DNA of 64,000 bases, from assembly GCA_005784505.1 (NCBI GenBank), contig VCAZ01000075.1, positions 666,501 through 730,500 of the forward strand, read 5' to 3'. Positions within the stretch are counted from its first letter, which is position 1. Every line of letters starts with the position of its first letter. Below, in pieces: positions 1 to 64,000 of this stretch. The notes under the pieces are model-generated. The model did not search any database. It worked only from the letters and a program-made list of their open reading frames with translations, and had not been told where the DNA came from. Both the position numbers and the translations under genes were made by a program. Source of the stretch: Bagarius yarrelli. Its lineage: Eukaryota; Chordata; Actinopteri; Siluriformes; Sisoridae.

Positions 1-393
1 ATTGATATGAAAAGCCAAAGCAAGAACAAATACATCTATACGGGTGTTTGGTTAGCAAGGGAAGTGGATTTAGTGCCAGAAAGGAGGTGGACATTTTAAG
101 CAAAAAAAAAAATAGCATAACTTGCCCTTTATATCTTATGACATCATTCTTTTAGTAAGAATTGACCAATTACATATTGCAGTGCAAAACATACTGAAAG
201 AGGTGTAATAAAACGGGTTAGAAGAGACACTAAAAACCATAAGACAGAAAAATCTGTTGACATTAATATGAAATTATAGCATAAAATTTGCCAATTTGCA
301 AAAAATCTTTGCTCAGTCTTGTCTGAGAAACTAAGCAAGCTTGAGACTTAAAAGTCTCAAGGAAGCGGGGGGAACGCAGCTCGCAGCCCTTAC
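1..393. other. abr intron, leftmost part
   Basis: This is intron downstream of exon 16 in gene sense. It is AT-rich, unique-looking sequence; no exon or recognisable repeat was found. The next exon (rest of C2) must lie further left. Confidence 0.6.
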
Positions 394-57622
<57,229 letters not shown>

Positions 57623-57821
57623 TCTTTTATTATTTCTTCTTATTTGAAACAATAAAAAAAAAAAGGTTTTTTTTCCCCGGATAAGGAAAAAATAAATCCG
57701 AACAACGTAACACACCCGAAATTATTGGATTTTCTTTGAGAAAGTGCTCATTTTTCCTTCGCTCGGTTCTACTGCCATAAACGACAAATCCGTTTAATCA
57801 GTGTAAAAAAAAAAACTTTTA

Positions 57822-57869
57822 ACTTCCGTAACTTTGGGAAGCGCTGACGTCATAGTCCTGACATCCAAT
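57822..57869 (-). promoter_or_regulatory. Promoter-like cluster upstream of abr exon 1L
   Basis: In gene sense the order is inverted CCAAT box (ATTGG, 57865-57869), full palindromic CRE (TGACGTCA, 57845-57852) and an ETS site (ACGGAAGT, 57822-57829). The cluster ends 200 bases before the exon 1L ATG. The surrounding DNA is CpG-containing and free of simple repeats. Such a cluster is typical of TATA-less housekeeping promoters. The start of transcription itself cannot be seen. Confidence 0.55.
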
Positions 57870-58350
57870 CACATGAGCCCGTCGGCACGGAACAGTTATG
57901 AGCGCACACTAGTGCACTAAGTAGTACGCAAACAGCGCGTTCCCTCGTTAGTGCGGAAGGAAGCGGTTTAGCGGTGAAATCAAGAGCGTGCGGATGGATA
58001 CCTAATAATGGCGCGCTATGCAAATAAAACAGCGCAAAGAATCCACAGGGAACTATGTATTAATCATAATAAGGGAGAAAAAAACATCAAAGGTTCCCAA
58101 ACACAAACAAAGAAAAAAAGAAAACACTTTTTTTTATGTTTGGGCCCAATTTTTTGTTTGGCTAATCTTTATGAGTGTCCAACTTCCTTACATTAATGGC
58201 ATTTGGCAGACACTCTTATACAAAGGGACTACCACTTTCTCAGTAAGTAAATCCAGACGGTATCCCAAGAAGACATGGTGGAAGCCATTTATTCATCTAA
58301 TATACACATCACTACACAGTGAAATTCTCTATGCGTATCCCATCTTATGA
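57870..58350. other. DNA upstream of abr exon 1L
   Basis: GC-richer for about 150 bases after the promoter cluster, with an octamer-like ATGCAAAT at 58017-58024. It then becomes AT-rich, with a short reverse SINE tail (GGCATTTGGCAGACACTC) near 58198-58230 and a fragment of the second repeat family near 58305-58350. No gene seen. Confidence 0.5.
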
Positions 58351-58351
58351 A

Positions 58352-58530
58352 GTAGTAGGTAAATAGTTAAAGTGTTGGACCACCGATCCAAGTTTATCAG
58401 TTCAATTCCCGAAATAAACAAGCCGCCATTGCTAAGACCTTAAGCAAAGACTTGGACCCTCAGATGCTTAGCCTTATAAAAGTCACCAAATAAGGACACC
58501 TGCCAAATGCTAAAAACTGTAAATGTAAGT
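58352..58530 (+). mobile_element. tRNA-derived SINE, decayed
   Basis: Head AATAGTTAAAGTGTTGGACC, TTCAATTCCCGAAAT, tail AATAAGGACACCTGCCAAAT and GCTAAAAACTGTAAATGTAA. The centre is strongly changed. Confidence 0.7.
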
Positions 58531-58591
58531 TCGAATGCAGGATCAGTCACAATAGCGTGTCCCTGGAGCAAGAGGGGTTGAGGGCCTGGCG

Positions 58592-58981
58592 ACAATCTAG
58601 CGCTGCAATCGTTTGATCCACCACTGAACCTGCATATCCACAGCAGGTGTATGCCAGATATTTGTTCTTCCTGTTAAAAAGTATATGTGACAAAATAGGC
58701 ATTTTTTCTCGCCCAGAATTTAGCTTCACCCCATCCATATTACTTAAATAATTATAAGTAAAAGTATAAAGCAAGTGAGAGATGAGGGTTTTATTTAGGG
58801 GAACGGTGACCGTTTAGTATTTTTTAATTCTCATTAAGAAAGAGGGGCAGGTTCTAAAAAAATGAAGTAAAAATGAAGAAAAAAATTCTAAAAAGGCATT
58901 TACATTTACAAATATCTGGCACATGCCTGTTGTGGATATGCAGCTTCAGTGGTGGGTCAAACGATTGAAGCGCTAAATTGT
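58592..58981. mobile_element. MITE-like element with 74-bp inverted termini
   Basis: 58592-58665 and 58908-58981 are reverse complements over 74 bases with about 8 mismatches (ACAAATATCTGGC at the inner edges, CAATTTAGCGCT-like outer edges). The interior contains a 150-base segment that recurs inverted at 60988-61138. Family unknown. Confidence 0.7.
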
Positions 58982-58984
58982 CGA

Positions 58985-59165
58985 TATATACCAAGATGCA
59001 TATCCCATCTTAGTAAGTTGGGGTCAAAGCGCAGGGTCAGCTATGAAACAGTGCCTCTGGAGCAGGAAGGGTTAAGGGTCTTGCTCAAGGACCCAACAGT
59101 GGCTGGCTGGCGGTGGTGGGGCTTGAACTCAGGTCTTCCTGGTCTTCAGATCAACAACTCAACTT
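58985..59165 (+). mobile_element. Second interspersed repeat family, copy
   Basis: GCATATCCCATCTTAGTAAG, TTGGGGTCAAAGCGCAGGGT, GGTTAAGGGTCTTGCTCAAG and GGGGCTTGAACTCAGGTCTT. The order of blocks matches the copy at 28.1-28.35 kb. The strand is nominal. Confidence 0.6.
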
Positions 59166-60429
59166 ATTCCTGTTTAAAAACCCTTAAAGGGTCTATGTTA
59201 TAGTATGCGGACATGATTCCCACAAACAATGAAACAAACCAGTAAAGAATATCAATTCTTGGGAAAACAGAAATCATCCAGTCGTCCTTCAGCACTAGCG
59301 TTAATGGACTTGTACTACTATGAATATTAATAATAAAGACATAAAAAGGTTTTCTAATAGCTGAGAAATCATTAGAAAAACTGGTCGAGAACATTACTAG
59401 GTGTCTCGTAAGTGCCTTTATTCAGTTCTCCTCACGGCACCAAAGGCAATTTAACTCTCATTCAGATTTCACTCAATAGCATTAGCCTAAGAGGACAAAT
59501 GTGATATGGGTATTGCTGTGTCAGTGGAGTAGAATAATGGACAGGCTCCATTGCTATGAAGTAACCAAAGACGAGGGACACGGATACTGATATGCCCCAG
59601 ACCAGCATTGCAGAAAAAGGAAGGAGGGTGCGGTTTAGGGGCAGGGGGGCATCCCGCTTCAGAGAGTCTATATTATCCGATTTCGAGAGGTTTGTTGGGT
59701 TTTTTTTGACCCAGAGGTTAAAAGAAGATGGAGGGTGGACGGGTTCGATAAAAGCATGAGTCCTAAGTCATGAGCCTGCATACTGGTCATTTGACTTATT
59801 ATAAGTGAACTCTGAGGAGAATCTCAAGAAATGGCAGGAGTGCGAGGAGGCGAGAAACCGAAGACTCTATTAGATCATCTTGTATTTGATACACATCAGA
59901 GTCGGGTCTTAAAAGCCAACCCGAGAACCAGTTTTCCAGTAAGCTCCAGCTCTGAGAAGCTGCATCACTCATGCAGATTTCATTCGTCGAGGGAAAGATA
60001 AATGACAAATGGCTGATTTAGAAGCCTTTCTGGCCTCGTTCCAAAGAACTTTGCATTAAAGGTGCTTTTTGATTAGGTTGTCAGGATCATTAATGGATCA
60101 ATAAACCTGATTTAATCACTGTGGTGTTTGGTAGACCAAGTTTTGACTCTAAAGGAGCGATGTGTTATTTTAATAGCCTTCCCTTTACTGTCTGTGACAT
60201 GATCAACCACAGATGAAAGTGTGTTTGCTGTAAGAGTTGGATTTCAAGGCATAATCTCGGCATAGCTCTTTCAATCTACAAATAGAAACAATTTCTGGGC
60301 CAGAAAAACATAAATGATTCGCGAATATAGTATAATAACTAATAAATGTCTCTTGCTTAACGTTATCACAAATGCCAGCATTTTTATGGGACATTTAAAA
60401 TTATATGATTATTATAACTCATTAATTTA

Positions 60430-60772
60430 TTCATCTTCTATGCCCGCTTATTTCCTAATTCCGGGTCACAGGGAGTCTGCTGGAGTCTTTGAAAGGGTGA
60501 AAGGCAGGAGGGGGACACTCTGGACAGGTCGTCTGTCCATCACACACACTCGCACTCACTCCTATGGGCAATTTAGAATCACAAATCAATCTAACATACA
60601 TGTTTTTGGACTGTGTGAGGAAACCGGAAAACCTGGAGTGAACCCACGCAAGCACGGGGAGAACATGCAGAAAGAACAACACAGAAAGGCCCCTGTCCGG
60701 GAAACAAACCCGGGACCTTCTTGCTGTGAGGAAACAGTGCTAACCACTAAGCCACCTTGCTGCCTATTATAG
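60430..60772. mobile_element. Widespread teleost interspersed repeat (ACATGCA...AACCACTAAGCCACC type)
   Basis: Words TCCGGGTCACAGGGAGTCTG, GACACTCTGGACAGGTCG, TTTTTGGACTGTGTGAGGAA, CGGGGAGAACATGCAG and GCTAACCACTAAGCCACC follow the well-known order of this fish repeat. The apparent 152-residue frame through it is not a gene. Confidence 0.75.
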
Positions 60773-60987
60773 CTCTATAGACACTTATTTGCAAAGGGCA
60801 CCTTTAATATGAACGTCCACTTATTTAATGTTAAAATCCCAAAAAAATAGTTGAAGTCTCACAGCTTTTTGTTAGTAAATTGCTTAATTAATAGTTTAAA
60901 GAAAAAATATGTGATACGCTTGGTAAGTATTTGGTTTTTTATTAGCTCAACTGCTATTAAAGGAACAATTAGTCATTTTTACAGCCA

Positions 60988-61138
60988 CCTGCCCTCTTTC
61001 TTAATGAGAATTAAAAAATACTAAACGGTCACCGTTCCCCTAAATAAAACCCTCATCTCTCACTTGCTTTATACTTTTACTTATAATTATTTATGTAATA
61101 TGGATGGGGTGAAGCTAAATTCTGGGCGAGAAAAAAAA
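60988..61138. repeat. Inverted copy of the 58.70-58.85 kb segment
   Basis: Reverse complement of 58702-58851 with only about two or three differences over some 150 bases, including a mononucleotide run. Confidence 0.92.
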
Positions 61139-61542
61139 ATAGAAAGACTAAAATGAAGAACATTAGTTTACATTAGTTACTTGGCAAAATAAGAGTTGTA
61201 TCTCTTAGGTCTCTTTAAAATATTACTAGTAGAAAAATAAAAAGATCCTGAAATAAAGGCATCCTTTACTAGGGGTGGAGCCGAATTCTGAATCAGAAAA
61301 AGAAAAAAATGAGCTGAAATCAAAGGTAATATTGCAAAGGGTTATATTTTTAAAGTTATATTTAAAGTTATAATCACCTTTGACTCTAATATGAACCCAC
61401 GTACATGGGGTCCCTTTAATTAGCTCTATATAAAGGTAAAAAAGCACCGAAACCTGGCTGGTTATTTTTAGTATATTGTGACAAAACAAAGCAGAAGTTA
61501 ATCTTGCAGAACACCGCTTGTACAAGAGGACGGATATCCTCT

Positions 61543-61610
61543 TGGCTGTAAAAGGGAAAAGTCAGCAAAAAATATATATATACCATGCAGTCTTTTCCCT
61601 TTTACAGCCA
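61543..61610. repeat. Perfect 19-bp hairpin
   Basis: TGGCTGTAAAAGGGAAAAG (61543-61561) and its exact reverse complement (61592-61610) are separated by a 30-base AT-rich loop. Confidence 0.93.
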
Positions 61611-62139
61611 GGAGTTCTTTATCAACTTTCATGATATCTAGTTCTGTTTTTCCGCCTCTTTTCCAGCTTCTCACACACCTTCCTCAGGACACCATACCTC
61701 CAGGACTACTACTTCTACATTATTCTGTCTGAGATTATTAAAATATTCAGCCTATTTGCTATAACCTGCTATAACCTTATTAGTTTGCATCTGAAGGACC
61801 CACGGTGTCTTTCCTTGTACCGAGTTACTAAAGGTCTAGATGTCCAGTCTACAATCTGGGTCTCGTCTGATATGATCATCCGTCTACCGTGATCGAGTTA
61901 CAGAGTTTATTCTATTATACACTGCCTTTTGTGCTATGACTCGAGGCGCCTGTCTTTACCAGAAAGTGAAAGTAATTTGCCCTCGTTATCTGTGTTACAT
62001 TCCCTAGAGGGTGTTATCGGGCAAGGGCAATCTGGGCATGTACAGTATGTGAATTCTGCATTTATCTATTAATTTAAAGAATGCTGGCTTTCAGGTTAAA
62101 GAGTTGCCTGTTTGGCTGGAATATTAATAAGCGCTTATA

Positions 62140-62590
62140 ATTAGGGGGCTGCAACAAACGTTTATTTCGATAGTCGATCAATCGGTGATTATCGGAATGT
62201 TTAAACGATTAGTCAGCAATTGTTCTTGTGGCTCAAATATTGTGTTATACCTGCGACAACTAATAAATAAAACCAAAGAGTCACTTTTGAAGTTGACATT
62301 TGAAAAAGGCTAACAATTATATTACTAATATTTATTTATACTTTATGTATTTACTTATATAAATATAGTTTAAATCTTTCAAATTTTCTATTTCTATATT
62401 TCTTTTAATTATTTATTATTATATTATTATTATTATTACAAGCGCCGTGTCTTATACTGCGCTCTCTGTCCTGCGCTACAGCGCCACACTGGTTAAACCG
62501 TGCTATTGCAGGTAATTTCATTATGAAATGAGATCAAACGATAATTTGACAACAAAATAAAGGCAATAATGTTGACTAATCAGTTCAGGA
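62140..62590. mobile_element. Interspersed repeat, copy 2 (GGGCTGCAAC / AGCGCCACACTGGTTAAA)
   Basis: Begins GGGGGCTGCAACAAACG and TCGATAGTCGATCAATCGG, then after an AT-rich middle has AGCGCCACACTGGTTAAA and GACAACAAAATAAAGG as at 50.14-50.25 kb. Confidence 0.6.
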
Positions 62591-63737
62591 CTAATAGCAT
62601 TTATTAATTATATATAGCTAACTGGAGGTGTACACCAATTAAAATGCTCAGGCCACAACAGAAAGGCTACAGTAACGCCAATAACTATATATACTCTCAA
62701 AAACTATATAACTCTATGTCCAAATTTATGGTGGCCAGTGGTGTGTCGTCAGGGTCAGTCAGTCCTTCTCTGCTGTTCTAAACACTATCAGAAGCACTGA
62801 CCTTCATTCACAAGCTAAATTCTAATATTCGTTCCATTAAATTGTATAAATTTTATTCTCTTCATTTCTTAGCGTTTCTCTTGCTGCACTGCTTCCAGTA
62901 CGTGTATGTGGATGTTAGATTTTTTTTTTTTTGTCTAATAGATTTTAGTTTCTACGTGCTGCCATGTTAATCTAATCTAATCTTCAGTAGCGCTGCCCAT
63001 GAAACCTAAACTATATTAGCAGTGACAGACTTGGTTAATTGGTTAACATTATAAAAGACTTTTTAAAACCCGCCTCCTGACTCACAGCCTAGTTTCTGTA
63101 ATTGCGACGTGATAGTTGTGGTATTAAGAGGTGTATCAGTCGGGTAAATCCCCATTAAAGGACCAGGTACCAAATGCACTGCCCGTCAGTGATGGTGGCT
63201 ATAACAGGAGACGACCACATTGGGGGTTTTTTATTGATACATTTTTTTGTTTGGCTTTCAGGAAACTTGGGGGACAAAAAAAAAGGGGCACCCTGGCATC
63301 ACAGGACACAAACAACATGGACAGTTCAGAGATGATTAATAACCTATAACGCATGCCTAAGAGTCATAACTAAGCTAAAATGCTTGAATGTTTATCACAG
63401 CGGTCCCTGAAGTTCTTTTGCCTCCCAATGCTAGATTAGTTTCTAACTTTTGGTTAATTTTCCTGCATTAGGAATCAACTTTTCTCTTTTCCCACGATTT
63501 CGTCATTTTGTTGTCTCATTAAATTTTCTCACCGGTTGGCTTGCGGTAGCACCTGCTCATCGCCATGGATCAGTATGTTAAATGTAGCGTTCTTTTGGTG
63601 GCAAATCTACTAAATATTTAGCCATTAATAATAAATAAGGGGGATTTTAGTCTGAAAGGCAACCTATATTATTAATTATAGATATGTTTTCTCTCTATTT
63701 TGGGGCCAGTAGTTTGGGGACCCCTGATTAAGAATGA
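62590..63737. other. Intergenic DNA, no gene seen
   Basis: Moderately AT-rich; contains a T-tract at about 62920-62931 and no recognised element. Open frames are short and without protein character. Confidence 0.5.
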
Positions 63738-63880
63738 GTGTTAGTGATAATGCAGTGATTAAGGTGTTGGGCTGCTAACCAGATGATCATGGGTTGGAAT
63801 CCCAGGACCACCAAGTTACCACAAATGGGCCCCTGAGCAAGGCCCTTAACCCCAGTTGTGTAAATGCGATAAAGAGTTGC
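63738..63880 (+). mobile_element. tRNA-derived SINE, 5' and central part
   Basis: GCAGTGATTAAGGTGTTGGG, CATGGGTTGGAATCCCAGGA, CACCAAGTTACCACAAATGG and GCCCCTGAGCAAGGCCCTTA. The tail is degenerate. Confidence 0.8.
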
Positions 63881-64000
63881 TTTAGATCAGATTTTGCCAT
63901 GTGATTGATTGTTGCTCTGTCCAGGTCAATTCCCACCTTACGTCCACCGCTCCTGGGAGGGGCTGTATTAATTACTGATGATCAATCAATAACAAATACA

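Noticed and set aside
59799..60008. Minus open frame of 69 residues (MSDAASQSWSLLENWF within it) as a small gene
   Set aside because: It looks protein-like and sits in a unique block, but it is short, has no homology I recognise and no splice partner. Left as undecided, not annotated.
60314..60772. 152-residue open frame on plus
   Set aside because: It runs through a well-known fish interspersed repeat.

Overview
The window reads as vertebrate, almost certainly teleost, genomic DNA. It has short conserved exons with GT/AG borders in long introns, very many (CA)n, (CT)n and (TA)n microsatellites, tRNA-derived SINE copies, a dead Tc1-like transposon and a palindromic MITE. Repeat style made me think of an otophysan fish such as a catfish, but that is only an impression.

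One protein-coding gene is supported. It is abr (active breakpoint cluster region-related, the paralogue of BCR), read on the minus strand from about 57.6 kb down to the left edge, where it leaves the window. Fifteen shared exons (numbered 2 to 16) could be placed to the base. All splice phases agree and there is no internal stop. They encode the linker, the whole DH (RhoGEF) domain, the whole PH domain and most of the C2 domain. The rest of C2, the RhoGAP domain and the 3' end lie beyond position 1.

Three alternative first coding exons are visible. Exon 1L (56881-57622) carries a BCR-like N-terminal coiled coil and BCR-exon-1-like blocks. Exon 1S (41572-41632) encodes the classical short ABR start. 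Exon 1A (24922-25041) encodes an acidic start. Exons 1L and 1S both join exon 2 in phase 1, while exon 1A joins exon 3 in phase 0 and skips exon 2. Within the window the three forms encode 822, 595 and 556 codons. Each probably has its own promoter. The best one is at 57.82-57.87 kb, with an ETS site, a CRE and an inverted CCAAT box in order.

Layout, left to right: exons 16 to 9 (0.4-12.5 kb) in introns packed with minisatellites and polypyrimidine tracts; exons 8 to 3 (13-21.5 kb) with a MITE, (TA)n and a large (TATC/GATA) palindrome; exon 1A at 25 kb beside a C-rich/G-rich tract; exon 2 at 27.5 kb; a 29-kb intron (27.7-56.9 kb) holding SINEs, a Tc1 fragment, several VNTR arrays and exon 1S; exon 1L; and from 57.9 kb to the end, upstream intergenic DNA with SINE copies, nested inverted repeats and a few non-repetitive blocks that may be conserved regulatory elements. 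No second protein-coding gene, rRNA, functional tRNA or CRISPR was found.
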